Positions 1-7,285 of a stretch of DNA of 64,000 nucleotides are shown here, in pieces (position 1 is the stretch's first letter; each line of letters opens with the position of its first letter). Both the position numbers and the translations under genes were made by a program. The stretch covers positions 1,178,001-1,242,000 of the forward strand of contig CP051243.1 of assembly GCA_017795025.1 (NCBI GenBank), written 5' to 3'. This stretch comes from Flavobacteriales bacterium. Its GTDB lineage: Bacteria; Bacteroidota; Bacteroidia; Flavobacteriales; Schleiferiaceae. The notes under the pieces were generated by a model. That model was not told the DNA's origin. It ran no database searches and saw only the letters and a list, made by a program, of their open reading frames with translations.

Positions 1-647
1 GTGATGAAGCGATTGATCAGTTTAGTGCGATTCCGAATATTGATACCATTTTTCGCCTGAACTACAAATTGGGTCAGAAGGATATTCCAGCTAGTTTAAA
101 GGTTTATTATCAAGACTTTCTGGGCGACGAGAACCGCATTTTCCCACCTAGCATCAATTACAAATGGACGCGCGATAATTTCGGACCCATCCATTTACCC
201 AGTGCCGGAAGTTCGGTGGAGCTTACCATCAATAATTACCATTTATACCAACGGATTATTGAAGTTTACGAAGGGCATACCTTCGAGATTAATACCCCAC
301 GTGAACAGGGCGGTGCGCATACCTTTTTAATTGATGGTGAAGCGCAAACCGAATACACTTTTGCCCAAAATTACTATTGGATGATGGGTGACAACCGACA
401 TAACTCCCTCGACAGCCGGTATTGGGGTTTTGTGCCCGAGGATCATATCGTGGGTCGACCCGCCTTTATTTGGATGAGCTACGATAAGTACGGTGAGGGA
501 ATAATGAATAAAATTCGTTTCGACCGGGTATTTACAACGGTAAGTGGCGACGGGGAGCGTACCAGCTATTTTTGGCCCTTTGCTATTATTGTGGCTTTGG
601 GTTATGGCTTTAATTACTTCCGTAAGAAGAAAAAAGGCGCGGCGTGA
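1..647 (+). CDS. lepB: Signal peptidase I (S26 family), C-terminal part, cut by left edge
   Basis: Membrane serine protease that removes signal peptides from exported proteins. The reading frame (codons from base 3) is open to the left edge, so an internal TTG at 69 is not the start and the gene is 5'-truncated. The visible part holds the conserved S26 box GDNRHNSLDSR followed by WGFVPEDHIVGRP, which is diagnostic. The catalytic Ser and Lys would lie further upstream, outside the window. A hydrophobic segment (FAIIVALGYGF) and a KKKK tail close the protein, suggesting a C-terminal membrane anchor. The stop overlaps the next start by 4 bases (GTGA), so the two genes are translationally coupled. 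Confidence 0.93.
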   Translation, partial: DEAIDQFSAIPNIDTIFRLNYKLGQKDIPASLKVYYQDFLGDENRIFPPSINYKWTRDNFGPIHLPSAGSSVELTINNYHLYQRIIEVYEGHTFEINTPREQGGAHTFLIDGEAQTEYTFAQNYYWMMGDNRHNSLDSRYWGFVPEDHIVGRPAFIWMSYDKYGEGIMNKIRFDRVFTTVSGDGERTSYFWPFAIIVALGYGFNYFRKKKKGAA

Positions 648-1249
648 AAAAAGGGCTCTTCAGCCTAAGCTACTGGGGACCCATCTCCTATTATGCGAAA
701 TTGATTCGCTATGAGGAAGTGGTTTTGGAACAATTTGACAATTTCCAAAAGCAGTCCTATCGTAATCGTTGTTATATTGATGGTCCTAATGGCGCTTTAA
801 TGCTCAACCTTTCAATCGACCATCTGCATAAAGGCTTGATGAAAGAGACCCGTATTGCCCCCGAGCAAAACTGGAGCCAACAGCATTGGCAGGCTTTGCA
901 AACCTCCTATAACAACAGTCCTTTTTTCGATAGCCTGGCGCCCGAAATTCAAAGCTTTTACGAGCACGCTCCCGCTCATCTCGCCGAAGTTAATTTGGCC
1001 AGTACCCGCCTGGTTTTAAAATGGCTGCGGGCCGATGTTAAACTTCATCTCAGCGAAAGCTGGCAGGCAACATGGCCCGAGATACAGGATCATCGACAGG
1101 ATTTTAGTCCCAAGAAAAGAAGTTTTGTTCAAGCCAAGCCCTATCCCCAAGTATTTGATCATAAGCACGGCTTTCAGCCAGAGCTTTCCATTTTAGATTT
1201 AATCTTCAACGAAGGTCCTGCGGCCTACGATTACTTGCAGGAGCTTTAA
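644..1249 (+). CDS. WbqC family protein
   Basis: 201 residues, GTG start overlapping the lepB stop. The N-terminus (SLSYWGPISYYAKLI) and the block NFQKQSYRNRCYI match the WbqC-like family, whose founding member lies in an O-antigen cluster; the biochemical role of most members is unknown. No signal peptide or membrane segment is visible, so it is probably cytoplasmic. Its position directly behind lepB suggests an envelope-related operon, but that is inference. Family assignment is by recognition of the N-terminal pattern. Confidence 0.8.
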   Translation: MKKGLFSLSYWGPISYYAKLIRYEEVVLEQFDNFQKQSYRNRCYIDGPNGALMLNLSIDHLHKGLMKETRIAPEQNWSQQHWQALQTSYNNSPFFDSLAPEIQSFYEHAPAHLAEVNLASTRLVLKWLRADVKLHLSESWQATWPEIQDHRQDFSPKKRSFVQAKPYPQVFDHKHGFQPELSILDLIFNEGPAAYDYLQEL

Positions 1250-1264
1250 TTTGTATTTTCGCGC

Positions 1265-2359
1265 ATGCTCCAAAAATACCTCCTTACTCTTGGCCTAGTT
1301 TTGAGCTCCCTGAGCATTGGCTTGCAAGCCCAAGATTGTGCCTGGACCCCGGCCGAAGTTACCGCCTCAAGTGGCTTGATTCTGCGTAAAGCACCCGGTA
1401 AAGGCTTTATAAAACTAATTCCCCAAGGAGATACGGTATTATACTGCGCCGATACTACATACGGTACGCTAAGCTATGAAGGCATTGATGGCTTTTGGCG
1501 CAAGCTGAAATACAATGGTGATATTGGCTATTCCTTTGATGGCTTTTTAAAAGTCTTGGTTCAAGGTCCGCCCACCGATAGCTTAGTACAGGCCAGTAAA
1601 AATTTAGTGCGTAAAAGTGATAGCCTTTTGGGCGATGAACAATCGGCCTCGGTAAACGAAAAACAGTCGGTACATAAAAAACTGAAGGGCGATGCTTTTC
1701 AGTTTTTAGTGGAGACCTATAACTACTGTGGACCAGTACAAGAAATTGATTTACAGTTATATTGGTACGGTGTTTTTTTAGATGATGAGATTAATCCAAC
1801 CGGAGTTTTAGAGGTTCGCCCCTTAAACCTTAATATCAGCCTTAGTAAAAATCAAACCGGCGGAACCATGCAGTTTGATGTGCTCACCGATGAAGAAGAG
1901 CGCAGCCTATTCCTCTTTGCAGTATCCGGCTCCTACCCTTATCAAGAAACGCGTCTTGAGGATGTATTACCGATTATTGGTAGTCGTGGAAAACGTCTTT
2001 TTCCCGGACAAGAATGGGTTTTGGATGCCGAAAGCGGATTAAAGCTAAGTGCCACGGGGAGCATCACTAAGGCGGGGCCTTGTCCCGAAGCCGAAAATTA
2101 CACCCTCAAAGCGATTCTTAATCAGGCGGGCCAAACGGTAGAAATGGACCTAAAGGAACTTATTAGCGATTATGGTTCCTGCTATATTCCCGAAATTTAT
2201 TGGTACGGTGACCTTAGCGGTGATGGCTTACCCGAAATAATTTTTGTGAGCGTTCAGGAAGAGCAGAATGTTTTTCACTTTTTACGCTCCGAAGCACAAT
2301 CCTCTCAACTTTTCACTCTCCAAGCGGTATATACCGTTGAAAACTGCGCGACACCATGA
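1265..2359 (+). CDS. Secreted protein with N-terminal SH3-like domain, function unknown
   Basis: 364 residues. Residues 1-22 form a signal peptide (hydrophobic core LLTLGLVLSSLSIGL, then LQAQ before D24). Residues about 30-95 resemble a bacterial SH3 domain (SGLILRKAPGKGFIKLIPQGD... GFWRKLKYNGDIGYSFDGFL), a fold often used for cell-wall or ligand binding. The rest is not recognised; the C-terminal part has WYGDLSGDGLPEI, reminiscent of an FG-GAP/VCBS calcium-binding turn. It starts 15 bases after the WbqC gene and its stop overlaps the carboxylase start (ATGA), so it sits in the same operon. A near-match to the -7 box (TATTTTCG) lies just upstream. Confidence 0.7.
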   Translation: MLQKYLLTLGLVLSSLSIGLQAQDCAWTPAEVTASSGLILRKAPGKGFIKLIPQGDTVLYCADTTYGTLSYEGIDGFWRKLKYNGDIGYSFDGFLKVLVQGPPTDSLVQASKNLVRKSDSLLGDEQSASVNEKQSVHKKLKGDAFQFLVETYNYCGPVQEIDLQLYWYGVFLDDEINPTGVLEVRPLNLNISLSKNQTGGTMQFDVLTDEEERSLFLFAVSGSYPYQETRLEDVLPIIGSRGKRLFPGQEWVLDAESGLKLSATGSITKAGPCPEAENYTLKAILNQAGQTVEMDLKELISDYGSCYIPEIYWYGDLSGDGLPEIIFVSVQEEQNVFHFLRSEAQSSQLFTLQAVYTVENCATP

Positions 2360-3981
2360 ATATCGAATTCAATAAAAACGAAGATCATTTAAAGCTTCTG
2401 GTTTCGGAAGTAAGAACCAAGCTGCAAAAAATTCATAAAGGCGGAGGCGATAAAAAGATTGCCAAGCAGCATGCTCAGGGTAAATTAACCGCCCGCGAGC
2501 GTATTGCCCATTTGTTAGATGCCAAAATGCCCCAAATCGAAATTGGTGCTTTTGCGGGATATGGTATGTATGCCGAGCACGGCGGCTGTCCGGGTGGTGG
2601 CGTAGTAGTCGTTTTAGGCTATGTAAAAGGCCGTATGGTATTGGTGGTGGCTAACGATGCAACGGTGAAAGCCGGGGCCTGGTTCCCCATTACCGGTAAA
2701 AAGAATTTACGTGCCCAGGAAATTGCGATGGAGAATCATATTCCCATCATTTACCTGGTAGATAGTGCTGGTGTTTACCTTCCTATGCAGGATGAGATTT
2801 TCCCCGATAAAGAGCACTTTGGACGCATCTTTAGAAACAATGCCATTTTATCTTCTAAGGGCATTTCGCAAATAGCCGCGATTATGGGCTCTTGTGTGGC
2901 GGGGGGTGCCTATTTACCGATCATGAGCGATGAAGCTTTGATTGTGGATAAAACCGGCTCTATCTTTTTAGCGGGCTCCTATTTGGTTAAGGCCGCCATA
3001 GGTGAGGATATTGACAATGAAACGCTTGGTGGGGCTACTACCCATTGTGAGATTTCGGGGGTTACCGACTACAAATCGAAAGATGATAAGGATTGCCTAA
3101 ATAGCATCCAGAATATTGTGGATAAGATGGGGGCTTTTGAGAAGGCCGGTTTTAATCGCAAAGAATCCGCCGAACCCGCTAAAGATCCCAAGGAAATATA
3201 CGGCCTAGTACCCCGCGATGGTAAGCCTTATAAAACCATGGAAATTATTGAGCGCCTTGTTGATCATTCCGAATTTGAGGAATATAAAGCCGGTTACGGA
3301 CGTACCATTATTACCGGCTATGCCCGAATTGATGGCTGGGCAGTGGGTATTGTGGCAAATAACCGGGAGTTATTACGCACCAAAAAAGGGGAAACTCAAT
3401 TTGGAGGAGTTATTTATTCCGACTCTGCCGATAAGGCCTCCCGCTTTATTGCCAATTGCAATCAGAAGAAAATACCATTGGTCTTTTTACAAGATGTAAC
3501 TGGCTTTATGGTAGGTTCCCGCAGTGAGCATGGCGGCATTATTAAAGATGGGGCTAAGATGGTGAATACCATGAGTAATTCGGTCGTGCCTAAGTTCACC
3601 GTGATTATTGGCAACAGCTTTGGGGCTGGTAACTATGCCATGTGTGGGAAGGCTTACGACCCTCGATTAATTGTGGCTTGGCCAAATTCTAAGCTAGCGG
3701 TTATGGGTGGGGCTCAGGCAGCCAAGGTGCTAATGCAGATTGAAAAATCGCGTCTTAAATCCCAAGGTGAAGAGATTACTCCCGAAAAGGAAGCCGAGCT
3801 TAATAAAGTGATTCACGATCGCTACGAAGAACAGATGAAGCCCGAGTATGCTGCTGCACGCCTGTGGACCGATGCTATTATTGATCCCTTAGACACGCGC
3901 AAGTGGATTAGCATGGGAATCGAAATGGCGAATCATGCCCCGATTGAGGAGAAGTATAATCCGGGGGTAGTACAAGCGTAG
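2356..3981 (+). CDS. Acyl-CoA carboxylase beta (carboxyltransferase) subunit, methylcrotonyl-CoA carboxylase-like
   Basis: 541 residues, the usual length for this family. Biotin-dependent carboxyltransferase that moves a carboxyl group from carboxybiotin to an acyl-CoA. The N-terminal TARERIAHLLD block, the crotonase-fold oxyanion stretches (VDSAGVYLPMQ, GSCVAGGAYLP) and the C-terminal FGAGNYAMCGKAYDPR / MGGAQAAKVL block are clear. GGATTHCEISGVTD is closer to methylcrotonyl- or geranyl-CoA carboxylase than to the propionyl-CoA enzyme, so leucine catabolism is likely but substrate is not proven. No biotin carboxylase/carrier alpha subunit lies in this window. It is last in the lepB operon, overlapping its upstream neighbour by 4 bases. 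Confidence 0.92.
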   Translation: MNIEFNKNEDHLKLLVSEVRTKLQKIHKGGGDKKIAKQHAQGKLTARERIAHLLDAKMPQIEIGAFAGYGMYAEHGGCPGGGVVVVLGYVKGRMVLVVANDATVKAGAWFPITGKKNLRAQEIAMENHIPIIYLVDSAGVYLPMQDEIFPDKEHFGRIFRNNAILSSKGISQIAAIMGSCVAGGAYLPIMSDEALIVDKTGSIFLAGSYLVKAAIGEDIDNETLGGATTHCEISGVTDYKSKDDKDCLNSIQNIVDKMGAFEKAGFNRKESAEPAKDPKEIYGLVPRDGKPYKTMEIIERLVDHSEFEEYKAGYGRTIITGYARIDGWAVGIVANNRELLRTKKGETQFGGVIYSDSADKASRFIANCNQKKIPLVFLQDVTGFMVGSRSEHGGIIKDGAKMVNTMSNSVVPKFTVIIGNSFGAGNYAMCGKAYDPRLIVAWPNSKLAVMGGAQAAKVLMQIEKSRLKSQGEEITPEKEAELNKVIHDRYEEQMKPEYAAARLWTDAIIDPLDTRKWISMGIEMANHAPIEEKYNPGVVQA

Positions 3982-4734
3982 AGCATAGAGCTTAGAACCT
4001 AGATTGGTCGCGGTGCTCCCTTTTAGACGATATCTTTCTTAAATACTGTTATTTTTCTTCCAAGGGATAATCCTCTGTTGCGGAGACCGTCCCCTTTGCG
4101 GGGCGAAGGGGTGGATTCCGACGGAGGTCGGAAGACAGTCCCTTCATTACATTACGGGCTGTAATACGGGGGGGTAACTTTTCAGATTCAAAAAAAAACT
4201 GATTCTTCGAATTTGGCGACCTGATAATACTCTCCTTAACTTCTCCTACCTTTCATTTTTGCTTGATCAACCGAGAGCTCTGCTCGAGCTCACGGATTCC
4301 ATTGAGAATTTAAGCGATATCCGTAACAACCAGCCGTCGCTAAAGCTATGGCTAGCGAGGAAATCAAGGCTTGGAAGGTTCGCCTCAAAAATGTTCCTAG
4401 CCTCCTGCTTCGGTGGGCGAGCTCCTGGCGTCGCAACCCAACTCAGCTAGTCGTCTACTTCCATTTGTTCGTCTACCCTTCCTAGGCCGGATACCTCCTA
4501 ATAGAAATAAAATCTGGATAGTACGATTTTTTAATATCCAGAAAGTCCATCGTGTAATGTTTTATCAAAAGATACTGTTTGTATCTAAATGCAAATGAAG
4601 CGACTACGAAATATCAATTATTAGCTATTTAAACGTGTTGGAATAATTTGTGAACTATAAGTCTACTTGTGAATTACATCTAGACAAACATGAAATTGCC
4701 ATTAAATTGGAACCAAGTGGTCCTGCTAACAACC
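3982..4734. other. 753-base intergenic region without a convincing gene
   Basis: No reading frame here looks like a real protein; two short open frames at 4259-4598 overlap each other and have no domain, signal peptide or plausible start context. The first 200 bases hold a cluster of small hairpins (separate entry). Roughly 4260-4480 is visibly richer in G and C than 4500-4734, giving a mosaic look. It may be gene remnants or dispersed non-coding repeat, but I cannot identify a parent gene. Confidence 0.6.
4088..4170. repeat. Cluster of three short hairpins (REP-like candidate)
   Basis: Three consecutive inverted repeats: CCCCTT (4091-4096) with AAGGGG (4106-4111); TTCCGAC (4116-4122) with GTCGGAA (4127-4133) around a GGAG loop; and ATTAC (4151-4155) with GTAAT (4161-4165). 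GACCGTCCC (4085-4093) recurs as GACAGTCCC about 49 bases later. No U-tract follows, so this is not a standard terminator. A dispersed intergenic element is the best guess; copies elsewhere in the genome cannot be checked here. Confidence 0.45.
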
Positions 4735-5145
4735 TCACTTTCTTGTATAAACAAGGCTTTGACCATTAGCAATTGACAACAGAGAAAATTGATTAGAACC
4801 CAATTCGTAAAAGAAATAAAAACTTGTGGTATCATATTCATTTATTGCGTTAAAAAAAAACTCGTTAGAATCAGCCTTATATAATTTACCATATATTCTC
4901 ATCTCTTTTGTAATGGAGACTTTATATTTATCTTTAAAATATAAATCATCCTTTGGGTTCTCATAGAAATCCACTACTGAATCGCCTTTAATCTCTATTT
5001 CAATAAAGGAATCTTCGAGTTTCCATTTTCCTTGAATATCTGCTAAAATTTTATCACTATCAGAGACTTCTTCAGTAGTAATATCAGAGCATTGAATTAA
5101 AAGAGCAAACAATAGACCATAGGCCAAAAAGACTGGTCCCTTCAT
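4735..5145 (-). CDS. Small AT-rich lipoprotein, function unknown
   Basis: 136 residues counted from the ATG at 5143-5145, chosen because it begins a signal peptide ending in a lipobox (LLFALLIQC, Cys 20); an upstream in-frame ATG at 5181 would bury this. The mature part has QGKWKLEDSFIEIEIKGDSV and alternating beta-type pattern, like the small lipocalin-like lipoproteins common in Bacteroidota, but no family is certain. The gene is visibly more AT-rich than its neighbours and uses many ATA/TTA/AAA codons, and it lies alone in a gene-poor stretch, which hints at recent acquisition. Confidence 0.6.
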   Translation of the reverse strand: MKGPVFLAYGLLFALLIQCSDITTEEVSDSDKILADIQGKWKLEDSFIEIEIKGDSVVDFYENPKDDLYFKDKYKVSITKEMRIYGKLYKADSNEFFFNAINEYDTTSFYFFYELGSNQFSLLSIANGQSLVYTRK

Positions 5146-5181
5146 TATACTTTTCTTGTATTTCCGTGAAATGGCTAGCAT

Positions 5182-5611
5182 TAAAATAGTAGTCGGTGAT
5201 CATTGTATAGGTAGTGGAAGTCCCTGAATGATTCCAACAGCCCTAAATTACCGATTTCAACCATCAATCCCCCGATTAAACCACGAAACCTATTTCCTCC
5301 CAAATAATCCTTCTTCAGAAACGGATCTAAACCTTTATCGAACTCCGCTTTACCTCTTCTACTCTGCGTTGAAGTAAACCCAATCAACCATTTTTCCAAT
5401 CCACCAATCCACCAATTCACCAATTCACCAATCCCCCTTACTCGGCGCCTGGTCATTAAAACAAAGAGCTCAGGCTCTGCATTGATAAACCTCATCCTTG
5501 AAGCAAATTAAACCACCCCAGGCTCCGCTCATAAACTTAAATTTATGTTATAAAGCCTCCTTCCACATATTGCTTAAGGGTTTAATACGTTGTCTTTCAA
5601 AGCAACAACCA
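5182..5611. other. 430-base intergenic region with repeat element
   Basis: An open frame on the minus strand (5181-5495) exists only because a low-complexity Trp/Gly-coding repeat is translated; I reject it as a gene. The region contains the repeat at 5341-5437 (separate entry) and then the leader of the VWA lipoprotein gene. No promoter box of good quality was found. Confidence 0.55.
5341..5437 (-). repeat. Left copy of a dispersed element with a 9-bp tandem tract
   Basis: Read on the minus strand it starts with a tract of period 9 (units like GGTGAATTG, plus-strand 5396-5437) followed by TACTTCAACGCAGAG and a purine-rich tail. A second copy in the opposite orientation lies at 6812-6920, on the other side of the VWA lipoprotein gene. 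The tract is non-coding. Such tracts fit dispersed intergenic repeats of Bacteroidota chromosomes, but the identity of this one is inferred from the paired copies only. Confidence 0.55.
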
Positions 5612-6811
5612 ATGATCCGTAAATCCCTCGCCCTCCTTTGGGTCCTTCCCCTAATTTCTTGTCAGAACGCCAATCCCCAACTAGCAGAGAACACCACTCC
5701 AGAGAATTCTCCCGAAAACCCCACTATTATTGAGCAGCCCCTCGCGGCCGACAGCACGAAAACCACCGAAGCTAAAGTGGAGCTGGTTTTTTGTTTGGAT
5801 GCCACTGGCAGCATGAGTGGTTTGATTTCTACCGCCAAGGAAAAGATTTGGGACATCGTAACTGTGATGGCCCAGCAACAACCGGCTCCCGAGATTCGAT
5901 TGGGCATGGTATTTTATCGCGACCGTGGGGATGATTTTATCACCAAAACCCTGCAGCATACCACTAGTATCGACAGCATCTACACCGAGCTCTTGGACAT
6001 GGAAGCTTCCGGAGGTGGCGATTCGCCGGAAAGTGTGAACCAAGCGCTTTGGGAAGCGGTGAACGATTTAAAATGGTCGGAAAGTCCAAATACCTACCGT
6101 AGCGTTTTTGTGGTGGGTGACTGTCCGCCCCATATGGATTACAACGAACAGCGCTACGAACAGTCCTGTGAACTGGCCAATAAAAAGCGCATCACCATCA
6201 ACACCATTAAACTGGGCAATAGCTGTCGCGATGCCATCCCTCACTTCCAAAAAATGGCGGAAGCCACCAACGGCACTTACTTGCATCTCGACCAAAACGC
6301 CAGCGATCAAATCATCAATACCCCTTACGATGATAGTATTCGCAAAGTGTCAATAAAGATTGATGAGTCGCGCCTTTACTACGGCAGCAAAGTGGAAAAA
6401 GAGGCCATGAATAGCAAAAAGGAAATGGCTCTTGAGCTCTACGACAAAGCCAGCAGCAATGCCGCCGCTTCCCGCGCCAAATACAATATGAGCGAATCCG
6501 GTAAAAAGAATATTTATGGACGTAAAGAACTGATTGAAGATCTGAAAGCGAATAAAATCGCGCTTCAAGACTTAAAAGCTGAAGAACTTCCCGATGAACT
6601 GAAAGACCTCAGCCCTGAGGCGCAAAAAATTGAGATTCTTCGCCTTAAGAAAGAACGCAGTCGATTGGAAAGTGAACTGCTGAGGCTCAGTAAAAAACGG
6701 GATGCTTTCATCAGCGAAAAGCGGGATGCCGATCCCGATGCCCAGTCCTTTAGTAAACAGATCTTTAGGATTCTTCAGGCGCAAGCTGCTGATGCAGGAG
6801 TGATTATTTAG
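5612..6811 (+). CDS. VWA-domain lipoprotein with C-terminal coiled coil
   Basis: 399 residues from the ATG at 5612, chosen because it starts a lipoprotein signal (MIRKSLALLWVLPLISC, lipobox Cys 17); the open frame upstream to 5498 adds 38 residues with no such sense. A low-complexity Pro/Glu/Thr linker precedes a VWA domain at roughly 55-235 with the metal-ion site DATGSMS and a conserved GGGDSPESVNQAL stretch. The rest is charged and helical (repeated Leu/Lys/Glu, about 320-370), probably coiled coil. It would sit on the periplasmic or outer face of a membrane and bind a protein partner through the metal site. The partner is unknown, and both flanks carry inverted copies of a repeat. Confidence 0.8.
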   Translation: MIRKSLALLWVLPLISCQNANPQLAENTTPENSPENPTIIEQPLAADSTKTTEAKVELVFCLDATGSMSGLISTAKEKIWDIVTVMAQQQPAPEIRLGMVFYRDRGDDFITKTLQHTTSIDSIYTELLDMEASGGGDSPESVNQALWEAVNDLKWSESPNTYRSVFVVGDCPPHMDYNEQRYEQSCELANKKRITINTIKLGNSCRDAIPHFQKMAEATNGTYLHLDQNASDQIINTPYDDSIRKVSIKIDESRLYYGSKVEKEAMNSKKEMALELYDKASSNAAASRAKYNMSESGKKNIYGRKELIEDLKANKIALQDLKAEELPDELKDLSPEAQKIEILRLKKERSRLESELLRLSKKRDAFISEKRDADPDAQSFSKQIFRILQAQAADAGVII

Positions 6812-6920
6812 ATGGGATTGGTGAGTTGGGGAATTGGTAGATTGGTGGAATGATGCATGGGTTTTGGGTGATTGCTTCAATGCAGAGGGCACAGAGCTCA
6901 TGAGTTTCGCAGGGAGAAGT
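6812..6920 (+). repeat. Right copy of the dispersed element, inverted relative to the left copy
   Basis: Begins directly after the VWA lipoprotein stop with GGGATTGGTGAG and degenerate 9-bp units, then GGTGATTGCTTCAATGCAGAG and a purine-rich tail ending near GGGAGAAG. It matches the reverse complement of 5341-5437 in order of blocks, though with substitutions and a short insertion. The pair could recombine to invert the gene between them, but no evidence of that is visible. Confidence 0.5.
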
Positions 6921-7143
6921 CGTTGGATTGGCTAAATGCTTAAGGACAACAAAAGGGGCAATCAAAACAAATCCATTTAGCATTGAAGGCGGATTTCCTT
7001 TTGATCAAAAGGTGATGCCAAGAGATATGCTTCTATTTATGCTAGAGTAAATTAAAGGAGAAGAGCTTGTTTTGAGCGAAGTATGCGGATGCGTCATAGA
7101 AAACCTCAGGAGCTTTTCGAAAAAACCTCAAGGGGAATTACAA

Positions 7144-7187
7144 AAAACCTCAAGTACTTTTTGAAAAAGCACTTGAGGTTTTTTTCG
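7144..7187. terminator. Bidirectional hairpin terminator between VWA lipoprotein and rocD
   Basis: AAAAAACCTCAAGT (7142-7155) pairs perfectly with ACTTGAGGTTTTTT at about 7170-7184, with a loop that itself can pair (CTTTT/AAAAG). A-tract and T-tract on the two sides allow intrinsic termination on both strands, fitting the convergent neighbours. It is built from two units of the 22-bp array. Confidence 0.7.
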
Positions 7188-7211
7188 ATTCATGCGGAAG
7201 AATCAACTAAA

Positions 7212-7245
7212 ACTACCGCAAGAATCACTTCAAACATGCGGTAGT
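7212..7245. repeat. Inverted repeat downstream of rocD
   Basis: ACTACCGCA (7212-7220) and TGCGGTAGT (7237-7245) form a perfect 9-bp inverted repeat with a 16-base loop. It lacks a clear U-tract and lies about 40 bases past the rocD stop on the minus strand. It is part of the 22-bp-period array; an RNA 3'-end stem or a protein-binding site are both possible. Confidence 0.5.
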
Positions 7246-7285
7246 ATTACCTTAAACATGCTGATGTTTTTTATGAGGCCTTGAA

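Larger units (their letters stand above)
7078..7275. repeat. Array of about nine 22-bp units with variable 7-nt cores
   Basis: Units start at 7078, 7100, 7122, 7144, 7166, 7188, 7210, 7232 and 7254. Units 2, 3 and 4 begin AAAACCTCA; later units carry ATGCGG or its inverse ACCGCA at about the same place (CATGCGG at 7191, CTACCGC at 7213, CATGCGG at 7235, CATGCTG at 7257). The units at 7191 and 7235 agree at about 17 of 22 positions. A 22-bp period is not a multiple of three, so this is not protein repeat. Between cores the sequence is AT-rich. It lies between the ends of two convergent genes. Confidence 0.6.

Noticed and set aside
4259-4598. Two overlapping short open frames
   Set aside because: They overlap in different frames, have no domain or signal peptide, and lie in a repeat-like, mosaic region.
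5181-5495. Minus-strand frame of 104 codons
   Set aside because: Its Trp/Gly/Ile-rich translation comes from the 9-bp repeat tract; it is not a gene.
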